A DNA stretch of 64,000 bases. Origin: Streptomyces sp. BV286. Its GTDB lineage: Bacteria > Actinomycetota > Actinomycetes > Streptomycetales > Streptomycetaceae. Under the pieces are notes generated by a model that searched no databases, was not told the DNA's origin, and saw nothing but the letters and a program-made list of their open reading frames with translations. Shown piece after piece: positions 16,747-25,201 of the stretch (its first letter is position 1; each line of letters begins with the position of its first letter). The stretch covers positions 1-64,000 of the forward strand of contig NZ_JAHRIB010000142.1 in the NCBI RefSeq assembly GCF_019090165.1. Reading direction: 5' to 3'. Made by a program: the position numbers and the translations under genes.

Positions 16747-17670
16747 ATGAGCTCCCCCACTGGGCCCGCGTCCGGCCTGCCAGTACGAATGCCGCGACCC
16801 CGCCAGCCCGGTCGGCACCGCCGACCGGAGCCCTTGGCGGCTCCCGAGGGCGCGCCCGCGCTCGTCCTCGCGGTGCCGGGCCTGCCCAGCGCCGCGACCC
16901 GCAGCCTCGTCGAGGAGGTCGTGAGCATCGCGCGCTCCGAGCTGCCCGGCCTCGACGCCCGGATCGGCTACCTCGAGGGGGACGACGGTGAGTTCCCCAC
17001 CCTCCAGTCGATCCTCGCGTACGCCGCCGAGGAGCGTACCGCCCGCTTCGAGCAGGCCCGCGCGGCCGGTGTGGACGTGGTGGAGCCGGACGGCCCCGTC
17101 GCCGTGGTCGTGCCGCTGCTGGCCGGTCCGGACAGCGCGCTGCTGCGCCGCGTCCGCCAGGCCGTCATGGACAGCCGTGTCGCGGCCGAGCTGACCGATG
17201 TGCTCGGCCCGCACCCGCTGCTCGCCGAGGCACTGCACGTGCGCCTGTCCGAGGCGGGCCTGGCGCGCGCCGACCGCGCCCGGCTCTTCACCGTGGCGAC
17301 GGCCGCGGACGGCATCATCCTGGCGTCCGTGGGCGGCAGCGAGGCCGTGCAGGCGGCCGGGATCACGGGCATGCTGCTCGCCGCCAGGCTCGCCGTGCCC
17401 GTGATGGCGGCGGCGCTGGACGAGGAGGGCTCGATCGCGGCCATCGCGGAGCAGCTGCGTTCCTCGGGCTCCCAGCACCTGGCGCTCGCGCCGTACCTGA
17501 TCGGCCCCGAGCTCGACCCGGGACTGCTCGAGGACGCCGCGAAGGAGGCGGGCTGCTCCGCCGCCGAGGCGCTGGGCCCGTACCCGGCGATCGGCAAGCT
17601 GGCGCTCGCCAAGTACACGACGGCTCTCGGCATCGCGCCGCCGCAGCCGCAGGGCGCGCCGGTCCGCTGA
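16747..17670 (+). CDS. CbiX/sirohydrochlorin chelatase-like protein with degenerate active site
   Basis: 307 residues from the ATG at 16747. The fold repeats the CbiX pattern twice: an opening strand LVLAVPGLPSAATRSLVEEV, a PLLAGPDSALLRRVRQ segment, and a second half with HLALAPYLIGPELDPGL. In working chelatases the opening strand ends in HGS and the second motif has a metal-binding His in the loop after the Pro. Here the first is PG and the second LAGPD. It may therefore bind a tetrapyrrole or metal differently, or not be a chelatase. Many actinomycetes carry such a gene. A strong terminator follows. Confidence 0.65.
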   Translation: MSSPTGPASGLPVRMPRPRQPGRHRRPEPLAAPEGAPALVLAVPGLPSAATRSLVEEVVSIARSELPGLDARIGYLEGDDGEFPTLQSILAYAAEERTARFEQARAAGVDVVEPDGPVAVVVPLLAGPDSALLRRVRQAVMDSRVAAELTDVLGPHPLLAEALHVRLSEAGLARADRARLFTVATAADGIILASVGGSEAVQAAGITGMLLAARLAVPVMAAALDEEGSIAAIAEQLRSSGSQHLALAPYLIGPELDPGLLEDAAKEAGCSAAEALGPYPAIGKLALAKYTTALGIAPPQPQGAPVR

Positions 17671-17695
17671 CCGGCAGGTCCCGCATCCCCGCACC

Positions 17696-17742
17696 AACCC
17701 CGAAGGGCCCGCTCCGTCTCCGGAGCCGGGCCCTTCGGGGTT
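17696..17742. terminator. Bidirectional intrinsic terminator
   Basis: A long hairpin: AACCCCGAAGGGCCCG pairs perfectly with CGGGCCCTTCGGGGTT, with an inner CTCCG/CGGAG stem and a TCTC loop. It ends in TTT and lies between the convergent CbiX-like and lactonase genes. Confidence 0.85.
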
Positions 17743-17787
17743 TCCGGCGGCCGGAGCCGAACCGCGCGGACCGGGGGCCTGCTCGAG

Positions 17788-18837
17788 TCACCCCTGGTCG
17801 AGCACCACGCAGGACGCCGCGGGCGCCCTGACCGACCCTCCTCGCTGTGGCACACCCGTATCGGGGTCCACCACGAACCACGTGACGTTTCCCGAGCGCT
17901 CGTTCGCCACGTACAGGAAGCGGCCCGCCGGGTCGAGTGCGAGCGCCCTCGGCCAGGTGCCGCCGCACGACACGGTGGCGGCCAGCCGCAGCCCTTCGTC
18001 GGCCGCGCCGGGCACGAGCACGGAGATCACGTCCTGGCCGCGCGTGGCGGTCCACACGAAGCGGCCGTCGGGCGACACGACGATGCCGGAGGGGTAGGCG
18101 TCGCCGTCCGGGAGGTCGGGCAGCACGGGCGTCTCACCGACCGGCCTCAGCGCGCCCTTGACGGCGTCCCAGCGGCAGGACGTGACGGTCGGTGTGAGTT
18201 CGTTGAGGACGTAGGCGCGTTCGCCGTCCGGGTGGAACGCCAGGTGGCGGGGCCCCGAGCCGGGCCGCAGCGCGACCTCCCGGTGCAGCGCGAGCGCACC
18301 GTTGCGCAGGGCGCACACCCGCACCGAGTCGGTACCGAGGTCGACGCTCACGGCCCACCGGCGGCTCGGATCGGGCTGGACGTGGTGGGCGTGCGGGCCC
18401 TGCTGGCGCTGCGTGTGGGGGCCCGCGCCCTCGTGGCTCAGCACGTCGGAGACGGGGGCGAGGCTCCCGTCGTGGCGTACGGGTACGGCGCTGACGCTGC
18501 CGGAGCCGTAGTTAGCGGTCAGGACGTGCCCGTCGAAGAGGCTCAGATGTGTGGGTCCACTGCCGCCGACCGGGACCAACGGGCCTGCGAGGGACGGTTC
18601 GTCACCCTTCACCCGGTAGGCGGCGACCGCGCCCTGTGCCGTCTCGCTGACCGCGTAGAGCATGTCCCCGGCGGGCGACAGGGCCAGGTACGAGGGGTCG
18701 GCGACGGTGTTCACCGCGCTCAGCAGCGCCAGCGCGCCGGTTTCCTCGTCCACGGCGGCGGTGAGGACGCCGAGGCCCCCCGCCGCCGTGAAGGAGCCGA
18801 TGTACGCCCGTCGCTGCCGTCCGCCGCCGTCCGCCAC
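17788..18837 (-). CDS. Lactonase-family (6-phosphogluconolactonase-like) beta-propeller protein
   Basis: 349 residues from a GTG at 18837 with a GGGG site nine bases upstream. Longer open frame upstream runs through tandem repeats and is not credible. The protein opens with AYIGSFTAAGGLGVL and has repeated blades such as PSYLALSPAGDMLYAVSE, RHLAFHPDGERAYVLNE and ALALDPAGRFLYVANE, the pattern of seven-bladed YkgB/Pgl lactonases. No signal peptide is seen. A role in the pentose phosphate pathway is possible, but many members act on other lactones. Confidence 0.85.
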   Translation of the reverse strand: MADGGGRQRRAYIGSFTAAGGLGVLTAAVDEETGALALLSAVNTVADPSYLALSPAGDMLYAVSETAQGAVAAYRVKGDEPSLAGPLVPVGGSGPTHLSLFDGHVLTANYGSGSVSAVPVRHDGSLAPVSDVLSHEGAGPHTQRQQGPHAHHVQPDPSRRWAVSVDLGTDSVRVCALRNGALALHREVALRPGSGPRHLAFHPDGERAYVLNELTPTVTSCRWDAVKGALRPVGETPVLPDLPDGDAYPSGIVVSPDGRFVWTATRGQDVISVLVPGAADEGLRLAATVSCGGTWPRALALDPAGRFLYVANERSGNVTWFVVDPDTGVPQRGGSVRAPAASCVVLDQG

Positions 18838-19253
18838 TGCCGTCCCCTCTCGGTGCACGTCCTTGGGTGGCGACGGTAGCAGCCAAAGGCCTAGACCAAA
18901 CGGGAACCCTCCTCCGCCCCGCCGCACGCCTGCACGCCTGCACGCCTGCACGCCTGCACGCCTGCACGCCTGCCTTCGATGGTGCATGTGGGCGGGACGC
19001 CGCGCACGGCTCCCACACGGCACGCACGGACGGGCAGTGTCCGCGGGGGTCCGCAGGCCGCAGAGGACCGCAGAGGACCCCAGATGTCCGCAGAGGTCCG
19101 CAGGGACCAAGACATCCGGCAGCCTCAGGGTCTACCGGCCCGTGCCCCGAGTACGCCGTCCGCGCGGCCGGTGCGGCGGCTCCGTGCGGCAGGGCAGCCG
19201 GCTCGCATTCCCGCGGCGGCTGTTCAGGCGGCGGGGGCGGGAGCAACGAGTGT
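18838..19253. other. Repeat-bearing gap between lactonase and FUSC genes
   Basis: 416 bp with no credible gene. It contains six exact 8-bp units (18924-18971) and, about 90 bp further on, a degenerate series of GTCCGCAGAGG-like 11-mers (about 19036-19110). The left part must hold the lactonase promoter. Confidence 0.6.
18924..18971. repeat. Six tandem copies of GCACGCCT
   Basis: Six perfect consecutive 8-bp units followed by a partial unit (GCCT). The repeat is about 90 bp upstream of the lactonase start. An 8-bp period is prone to slippage, so copy number may vary between strains. Confidence 0.9.
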
Positions 19254-20741
19254 TCAGGCACCCACGGCCGAGGGGCGGCGGAGCGGCGTGGCCAGGGAGG
19301 CGAGCGCGCGTTCCAGGCCGTGGAGGTGAGCGAGGGCCTGCTCGGCGCCGGGATGGTGGCTGGGCACGCCCGTGGTCGCCGTCACGGCGCGTTCCGGCAC
19401 CGCGCCGACCAGGACCTCCACCGCCGCCTCGACACGCCCGCAGGCGGCGGTGAGGCGTGCGTCGTGCGAGGCGTCCGGATCGGCCGCGACGGCCGCGAGG
19501 CCCCGCGCCTCCCGGGCGCAGTCGTCGAGGAGGGCCAGCACCCGCAGGGCCCGGGCCCTGCGGGCACGGATCGGGTTGAGGGGGTGCACGAGCGGGGCCA
19601 GGGCGAACCTGACCCGGCCGAGCATCGCCTCCAGTTCCGCCGCCGACGGCGCGGGGTCAGCGGTGGGATCACCGGCGAGGCGCCGGGCCGCCGCCGCGGT
19701 GCAGCCGTGCACGGCACGCACGGCCTGGCCCACCCAGCGGTCGGTGACCGCGTGCGTGCTGACCGGCAGGATCAGCGCGACGGCGAGCGCGGCGCCGAGC
19801 GCGCCCGCGGCGGTCTCCGCGAGGCGCAGCCCCAGCAGACCCGGGTGCAGGACACCGAGCAGCCCGTAGAGCAGGCCCGCCATCACGGTGACGAAGAACA
19901 TCATCCAGCTGTACGAGAGCGGCGCCGTGTAGAAGATGCCCCAGACGCAGACGGCCACGATCGCCGCCGTGGGCGCCACAGCGCCGTCCAGGGGAACCGC
20001 GACCAGCAGCCCGGCCGCGATGCCGGTGACCGTGCCGACGACGCGCCGGAAGCCCCGTACGAGGGTCTCGCCGCGTGAGGACGTGTTGACGAAGATCCAC
20101 CAGGCGGTGCCGACGGCCCAGTACCAGCGCTCGTGCGAGAGGACCTGGCCCGCCGCCATCGCGAACGCGCAGGCGGCCGTCGCCTGGAAGGCCTGACGGG
20201 TGGTCGGCCGGGAGAGGCCGCGGCCGGCCGGTGCGGCGGGCGTGACCGGCGCCGGAGTGCGCCGCTCGATGCACCATGCGCCGAAACGCACCACCGAGGA
20301 CGCGGCCAGCGCCAACGCCATCGCGGCGTACAGCTGCGGGAGCTGGCCGGGGACCGCGTGCAGGAACTGGGTGATGAAGAAGGTCATGAACGCGAAAATG
20401 CCGAGCGCGTGGCCGCGGGGACCCCAGCGGCGGGCGTACACCCCGCAGAAGACCACCGCGAGCCAGATGGCGTCGCGCGCGGTCGGCACGGCGTGCAGCA
20501 CGGCCGCGAGGGCGAGGACGGGGAAGCCGACGGCGGGCAGCAGCGCGGTGGTGAGGGCCTGACCGCGCACGGTCGGGTCGCCGACCGTGAACAGTGCGAG
20601 GAGTGCGGTGAGGCCGCCGGTGATGGTGGCGGGCAGTGAGAGTCCGGCGAGCTCCGACGCGGTCACCGCGAGGCCGATGCCGAGCACCGCCCGCAGCGAG
20701 ATCCGCAGCCGTACCAGGCCCGGATCCGGAGCCATGAACAT
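19254..20741 (-). CDS. FUSC-family transporter
   Basis: About 495 residues from the ATG at 20741 (MFMAPDPG); a GTG at 20750 or an ATG at 20735 is also possible. Six hydrophobic segments lie in about residues 20-180, then a linker, then a second set of four to five (residues ~200-330) with the FUSC signature region WYWAVGTAWWIFVNTSSRGE and RRVVGTVTGIAAGLL. A helical cytoplasmic C-terminal part follows. The family exports aromatic acids such as fusaric acid. It is divergent from an Lrp-type regulator, which may control it. Confidence 0.85.
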   Translation of the reverse strand: MFMAPDPGLVRLRISLRAVLGIGLAVTASELAGLSLPATITGGLTALLALFTVGDPTVRGQALTTALLPAVGFPVLALAAVLHAVPTARDAIWLAVVFCGVYARRWGPRGHALGIFAFMTFFITQFLHAVPGQLPQLYAAMALALAASSVVRFGAWCIERRTPAPVTPAAPAGRGLSRPTTRQAFQATAACAFAMAAGQVLSHERWYWAVGTAWWIFVNTSSRGETLVRGFRRVVGTVTGIAAGLLVAVPLDGAVAPTAAIVAVCVWGIFYTAPLSYSWMMFFVTVMAGLLYGLLGVLHPGLLGLRLAETAAGALGAALAVALILPVSTHAVTDRWVGQAVRAVHGCTAAAARRLAGDPTADPAPSAAELEAMLGRVRFALAPLVHPLNPIRARRARALRVLALLDDCAREARGLAAVAADPDASHDARLTAACGRVEAAVEVLVGAVPERAVTATTGVPSHHPGAEQALAHLHGLERALASLATPLRRPSAVGA

Positions 20742-20998
20742 CTTCTTCACCGTCGGCAGCCCGCCCCTGTCTCGCGTCGGTCGCACCCGTCGGCGCACGA
20801 CGCGGCCGTCGTGGCTCTCAGGGCATGGGAATGGCGCCGTGGGTCCGGTCCGGCTTCCTCGCCGTCCGGCGCTTCGCGGCGCCATGAATACCGACACGTT
20901 AAGCACGGGAAGGGTGGTGGCTCAACAGGCAGCTGATCGACTGAGCCATTGGTACAGTCGGAAACGATCAGCCCAGACCGCAGGGAGGCCAACGGACC

Positions 20999-21475
20999 AT
21001 GGCCGTGGACCAGCTCGACACCCGCATCCTCCGGCTGCTCCTCGAACAGCCGCGCACCAGCGTGCGGGAGTACGCCCGCGTCCTCGGCGTCGCCCGCGGC
21101 ACGCTGCAGGCGCGGCTCGACCGGCTGGAGCGGGACGGAGTGATCACCGGCACGGGGCCCACGCTCTCCCCCGCCGCGCTGGGCCATCCGGTGCTCGCGT
21201 TCGTCCACATCGAGGTCACCCAGGGGCATCTCGACGACGTGGGGGACGCCCTGGCCGCCGTGCCGGAGATCATCGAGGCGTTCTCGATCACCGGAGGCGG
21301 AGATCTGCTGACCCGGGTCGTCGCCCGGGACAACGGGCATCTGGAGGACGTGATCCAGGCGCTGATCAGCATGCCGGGTGTCGTCCGCACACGCACCGAG
21401 GTGGCGCTGCGCGAGCGGGTGCCGCAGCGGGTGCTGCCGTTGGTCGAGGCGATCGGGCTCAACGCCCGCAGCTGA
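20999..21475 (+). CDS. Lrp/AsnC-family transcriptional regulator
   Basis: 158 residues. The N-terminal helix-turn-helix (LDTRILRLLLEQPRTSVREYA onward, to about residue 55) is followed by a RAM ligand-binding domain with VPEIIEAFSITGGGDLL. Lrp proteins bind amino acids and form octamers on DNA. The gene is divergent from the FUSC transporter, and 44 bp upstream of a HAD phosphatase gene on the same strand, so either may be a target. A split repeat (CTGATCG at about 20933, CGATCAG at about 20965) lies in the promoter region. Confidence 0.9.
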   Translation: MAVDQLDTRILRLLLEQPRTSVREYARVLGVARGTLQARLDRLERDGVITGTGPTLSPAALGHPVLAFVHIEVTQGHLDDVGDALAAVPEIIEAFSITGGGDLLTRVVARDNGHLEDVIQALISMPGVVRTRTEVALRERVPQRVLPLVEAIGLNARS

Positions 21476-21519
21476 CCTCGCGCGCAGTGCCCTCGGCCGA
21501 CCCGGGCATCCTGGACCTC

Positions 21520-22224
21520 ATGAGCACCCTCGGCGGCACTTCGGTCATCTTCGATCTCGACGGCACACTCGTGGACAGTGAACCGAACTACTACGAGGCG
21601 GGACGCCGGACACTCGCCGCGCAGGGCATCACGGACTTCAGCTGGGCCGACCACGAGCGGTACGTGGGCATCAGCACCCAGGAGACGGTCGCGCTGTGGA
21701 AGGAGCGGTACTCCCTCGACGCCCCGCTCGACGTGCTCCTCGCGGACAAGAACCGCCGCTATCTGGAACTGGCCGGCGCGTCCACCGAGGTCTACCCCGA
21801 GATGCGGAAGTTCGTGGAGCTGCTGGCCGGCGACGGAGTCCCGATGGCCGTGGCCTCGGGGTCCTCGCGCCGGGCCATCGAGGCGATCCTGGCGGGCACG
21901 GGCCTGGACGCGTACCTGCACACCGTCGTCTCGGCGGAGGAGGTCGCCCACGGCAAACCCGCTCCGGACGTGTTCCTTGAAGCGGCGCGCCGTCTCGGGG
22001 CGGCGCCCGGGGAGTGCGTGGTATTCGAGGATGCCGCGCCGGGCGTCGCGGCGGCGCACGAGGCCGGGATGCGGTGCGTCGCGATCCCGTACCTCGCGGC
22101 GCAGGCCGACGACCCGGCGTTCGCGACGGCGGAACTGCTTCTGCGGGGCGGCCAGGACGAGTTCACGGCCCGGGCCGTCCACGGATGGCTCCGCGGGGGT
22201 GAGCCGGTGGCCCCGCCGGCATGA
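21520..22224 (+). CDS. HAD-family phosphatase (beta-phosphoglucomutase-like)
   Basis: 234 residues from the ATG at 21520; upstream open sequence is not coding. The motifs are complete: VIFDLDGTLVDSEPN at the N terminus, AVASGSSRRAIEAIL, HGKPAPDVFLEAARRLG and VVFEDAAPGVAAAHEAGM. With a helical cap after motif I, this is subfamily I, like beta-phosphoglucomutase and small sugar-phosphate phosphatases. Unlike the HAD protein at 3157 it keeps the DxD pair. It closely follows the Lrp gene and is probably cotranscribed with it. Confidence 0.9.
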   Translation: MSTLGGTSVIFDLDGTLVDSEPNYYEAGRRTLAAQGITDFSWADHERYVGISTQETVALWKERYSLDAPLDVLLADKNRRYLELAGASTEVYPEMRKFVELLAGDGVPMAVASGSSRRAIEAILAGTGLDAYLHTVVSAEEVAHGKPAPDVFLEAARRLGAAPGECVVFEDAAPGVAAAHEAGMRCVAIPYLAAQADDPAFATAELLLRGGQDEFTARAVHGWLRGGEPVAPPA

Positions 22225-22407
22225 GCAGGTGGACGCCCCTTGTACGCCAGGGCGTGCGCGGTGATCCTGGCCCGCCAGTTGTCCACGCCCGACCTGTCCG
22301 TCCAGCCGGGGGGCCGGGGCACGGCGGCCGCCGACTGGTGCGTGGCCGGACGCCGAACGCCGGTCGCCGAGCACAGGCCCGGGAGCGGAAACCGGGGGCG
22401 CACACGC

Positions 22408-22442
22408 AGGGGCGGCCCCGCTGTCACAGCGGGGCCGCCCCT
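22408..22442. terminator. Strong bidirectional terminator
   Basis: A perfect 16-bp stem (AGGGGCGGCCCCGCTG and CAGCGGGGCCGCCCCT) with a TCA loop lies between the convergent HAD phosphatase and fprA genes. Confidence 0.85.
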
Positions 22443-22469
22443 GATGAACCGACCTTGAAACTCCCGCGC

Positions 22470-23834
22470 CTACGCGCCGCTCGCCTTGAGCATGTCCTCG
22501 CGCTCGACGAGCTTCACCCGCTCGCGGCCCTGGGGCTCCCCCAGCGCCTTCTCCGCGGCGTCGAGGCGGTACCAGCCGTCCCACGTGGTGTGGCGGACGT
22601 CGTGCTCGGCGAGGAACGCGTCCACCGCCTCCGGTTCCGGCGCGACGGGCGTCTGCAGACGGCCGTTCGCGTGGTCGTCGAGGAGGCTCGCGACCGTCTC
22701 GTTGGCGTCGCCCTTGGTGTGGCCGATCAGGCCGACCGGGCCGCGCCTGATCCAGCCGGTGACGTACGTGGACCGCAGGTGCTGCCCGGTCTCCTCGATC
22801 ACCCGGCCGGCCTTGTCCGGGACCGTGCCCGAGTCGACGTCCCAGGGCAGCTTGGGCAGCTTGTCGGACAGGTAACCGACGGCGCGGTAGACGGCGCCGA
22901 GGTCCCAGTCCTTGAACTCGCCGGTGCCCTTGACGTTGCCGGTGCCGTCGAGGGCGGTGCGCTCGGTGCGCAGCCCGACGACCTTGCCGTCCTCGCCGAG
23001 GATCTCGGTGGGCGATTCGAAGAAGTGCAGGAACAGCTTGTGCGGGCGGTCGCCGGTGTCGCGGATGGCCCAGTTCTCCAGGGTCTTCGCGACCATGTCG
23101 GCCTGCTTGTTGCCGCGCCGGGTCGCGATCGAGCCGTCGTCGTAGTCGATGTCCTCGGGGTCGACGATGACCTCGATGTTCGGGGAGTGGTCGAGCTCCC
23201 GCAGTTCCAGCGGGCTGAACTTCGCCTGCGCCGGGCCGCGACGGCCGAAGACGTGGACCTCCAGGGCCTTGTTGGCCTTGAGCCCTTCGTGGACGTTCGG
23301 CGGGATCTCGGTCGGCAGCAGTTCGTCCGCGGTCTTGGCGAGGATGCGCGCCACGTCGAGCGCGACGTTGCCGACGCCGAGAACGGCGACCTTCTCGGCC
23401 TCCAGCGGCCAGGTGCGCGGCACGTCCGGGTGCCCGTCGTACCAGGAGACGAAGTCCGCGGCGCCGTACGAGCCTTCGAGGCCGATCCCGGGTATGTCGA
23501 GCGCCCGGTCGGCCGTCGCCCCGGTGGAGAAGATCACCGCGTCGTAGAAGGCGCGCAGGTCGTCCAGGTTGATGTCGCCCGGGTAGTCGACGTTGCCGAA
23601 GAGGCGGATCTGCGGCTTGTCGAGGACCTGGTGCAGGGCGGTGATGATGCCCTTGATGCGGGGGTGGTCGGGGGCGACGCCGTAACGGATCAGGCCGAAG
23701 GGGGCCGGCATCCGCTCGAAGAGGTCGATGGAGACACCGGGCTCGGCGGCCACTGCGGACTTCAACAGCGCGTCGGCGGCGTAGATCCCGGCGGGGCCGG
23801 CTCCGACTATGGCTACCCGCAGGGGGCGAGGCAT
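22470..23834 (-). CDS. fprA: Ferredoxin-NADP reductase, FprA type
   Basis: 454 residues. Signatures: FAD site VAIVGAGPAGIYAAD, APFGLIRYGVAPDHPRIKGI, NADP site AVLGVGNVALDVARIL, GRRGPAQAKFSPLELREL, and the C-terminal TGWIRRGPVGLIGHTKGDA. The enzyme moves electrons between NADPH and ferredoxin. It is the closer match to mycobacterial FprA of the two paralogues in the window. It follows paaE on the same strand after 179 bp, but a candidate iron box and a second dyad in that gap suggest its own iron-dependent promoter. Confidence 0.9.
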   Translation of the reverse strand: MPRPLRVAIVGAGPAGIYAADALLKSAVAAEPGVSIDLFERMPAPFGLIRYGVAPDHPRIKGIITALHQVLDKPQIRLFGNVDYPGDINLDDLRAFYDAVIFSTGATADRALDIPGIGLEGSYGAADFVSWYDGHPDVPRTWPLEAEKVAVLGVGNVALDVARILAKTADELLPTEIPPNVHEGLKANKALEVHVFGRRGPAQAKFSPLELRELDHSPNIEVIVDPEDIDYDDGSIATRRGNKQADMVAKTLENWAIRDTGDRPHKLFLHFFESPTEILGEDGKVVGLRTERTALDGTGNVKGTGEFKDWDLGAVYRAVGYLSDKLPKLPWDVDSGTVPDKAGRVIEETGQHLRSTYVTGWIRRGPVGLIGHTKGDANETVASLLDDHANGRLQTPVAPEPEAVDAFLAEHDVRHTTWDGWYRLDAAEKALGEPQGRERVKLVEREDMLKASGA

Positions 23835-23881
23835 GATCAGGTTCCCTTCGAGCGGTGATCAGGAATACTCACCGGGGAGCC

Positions 23882-23900
23882 TAAACTAAGGCAAGCCTAA
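23882..23900. promoter_or_regulatory. Candidate iron box (DmdR1/IdeR type) upstream of fprA
   Basis: The 19-mer fits the DtxR-family consensus TWAGGTWAGSCTWACCTWA at 15 of 19 positions, with a core AGGC-AA-GCCT dyad. It is 48 bp upstream of the fprA start, where a repressor would block transcription. This predicts derepression under iron limitation. Confidence 0.6.
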
Positions 23901-23926
23901 GTCTGTAGCCGGGCTGGATCTATGAC

Positions 23927-23947
23927 CTCATAAGCCTGACTTATGAG
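23927..23947. promoter_or_regulatory. Perfect 8-bp inverted repeat upstream of the iron box
   Basis: CTCATAAG and CTTATGAG are separated by 5 bp (CCTGA). The site is 27 bp further from fprA than the iron box and in an AT-rich patch. It could bind a second regulator; none is identified. Confidence 0.5.
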
Positions 23948-24013
23948 TAGCGGTTCGAACGGAGACGAACCGGCCCTCCCTCCGTGCCGGTCCGACATCC
24001 CCCCGCGGCCCGT

Positions 24014-25201
24014 TCAGCTGTCGAAGTCCACGGTCAGCGTCTCGGAGACGGGATACGACTGGCACGTGAGCACGTATCCCGCGTCCACCTCGGCGTCCTC
24101 AAGGGCGAAGTTGCGGCGCATGTCTGCCTTGCCGTCGGTGACCAGCGCACGGCAGGTGCCGCAGACGCCGCCCTTGCAGGCGAAGGGCAGATCGGGGCGG
24201 GTCCGCTGGGCGCCTTCGAGGATGCTCCGCTCCCTGACCAGGGCGGAGGTGGTGGAGCGGCCGTCGAGCGTGACGGTGACCTGGCTGACGGGCCCCTGCA
24301 CGGCGGCCTCCTCGTGACGCACCTCTCGTACGGGCTCGTCGTCGGCGTAGAACAGTTCCCGGTGGACGCGGTCGCCGGGGACGCCGAGACCGGTCAGGAC
24401 CCGCTGGGCGTCGAGGACCATGCCGTGCGGCCCGCACAGCCACCAGTGGTCCGCGGCCTTCACGTCGACCAGTGAGCCGAGGAGCGCCGAGAGCCGGTCC
24501 GCGTCGAGGCGGCCGGACAGCACCTCGGCCTCCCGCGGTTCGCGGGAGAGCACGTGGGCGAGCTGGAACCGGGCCGGATACAGGTCCTTCAGATCCGCCA
24601 GCTCGTCGGCGAACATCACGGTGCCCGTGCGCCGGTTGCCGTAGAAGAGGGTGACCGTCGAGCCCGGGTCCGCGGCCAGGACGGACTCGGCGATGGAGAG
24701 CATCGGCGTGACACCGGAGCCCGCCGCGATCAGCACGTGGTGGCCAGGGGCGGTGAGGTCGGGCGTGAACGAGCCGGTGGGGGCCATCACCTCAACGGTG
24801 TCGCCCGGGCGCACCTCGCGCACGAGCCACGCCGAGAACAGACCACCCGGCACCACGCGCACACCGATGCGGGGAACCGAACCGGCGGGCGAGCAGATGG
24901 AGTACGAGCGCCGCTCGTCCCGGCCGTCCACCTCGCGCCGCAGCGTCAGGGACTGCCCGGGCGCGAAGTCGAACTCCGCCGCAAGCCCTTCGGGGATCTC
25001 GAAGCTCACCGCGGCCGCGTCCTCGCACAGCGGCTGTACGGCGGCGACCCGCAGGGCATGGAAGACCGGACGGCGGCGGACCCGCGGACGCACCGCCGGC
25101 CCGGCGGCGGACACGGCCGGGACCACGACGGGGGCGGGACCCGAAGTCGGGGCGGCCTGGCCCTTCGGACCGCCCGTCGGCTCTTCCTTCAGGCCTTCCA
25201 T
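24014..25201 (-). CDS. paaE: Phenylacetyl-CoA epoxidase reductase subunit PaaE
   Basis: 395 residues, beginning with a ~50-residue Ala/Pro-rich tail before the conserved part. FAD motif RRSYSICSP (about residue 110), NAD site LIAAGSGVTPMLSI and a C-terminal 2Fe-2S domain with CKGGVCGTCRA plus a last Cys in YVLTCQSYP. It passes electrons from NADPH to the PaaAC diiron centre. Its ATG overlaps the paaD stop by one base (TGATG), so it is coupled to paaD. It is the last gene of the operon. Confidence 0.93.
   Translation of the reverse strand: MEGLKEEPTGGPKGQAAPTSGPAPVVVPAVSAAGPAVRPRVRRRPVFHALRVAAVQPLCEDAAAVSFEIPEGLAAEFDFAPGQSLTLRREVDGRDERRSYSICSPAGSVPRIGVRVVPGGLFSAWLVREVRPGDTVEVMAPTGSFTPDLTAPGHHVLIAAGSGVTPMLSIAESVLAADPGSTVTLFYGNRRTGTVMFADELADLKDLYPARFQLAHVLSREPREAEVLSGRLDADRLSALLGSLVDVKAADHWWLCGPHGMVLDAQRVLTGLGVPGDRVHRELFYADDEPVREVRHEEAAVQGPVSQVTVTLDGRSTTSALVRERSILEGAQRTRPDLPFACKGGVCGTCRALVTDGKADMRRNFALEDAEVDAGYVLTCQSYPVSETLTVDFDS

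Noticed and set aside
18838..19110. N-terminal extension of the lactonase through the tandem repeats
   Set aside because: It would encode CRRAGVQA-type repeats from the 8-bp units. Lactonases start at the AYIGSF strand, as given by the GTG at 18837.
20587..21519. Long extension of the HAD phosphatase over the Lrp gene
   Set aside because: It is another frame of the Lrp gene; HAD proteins start at the VIFDLDGTL strand.
22225..22469. Possible small gene between the HAD phosphatase and fprA
   Set aside because: Short frames only, and the region is taken up by the strong terminator.
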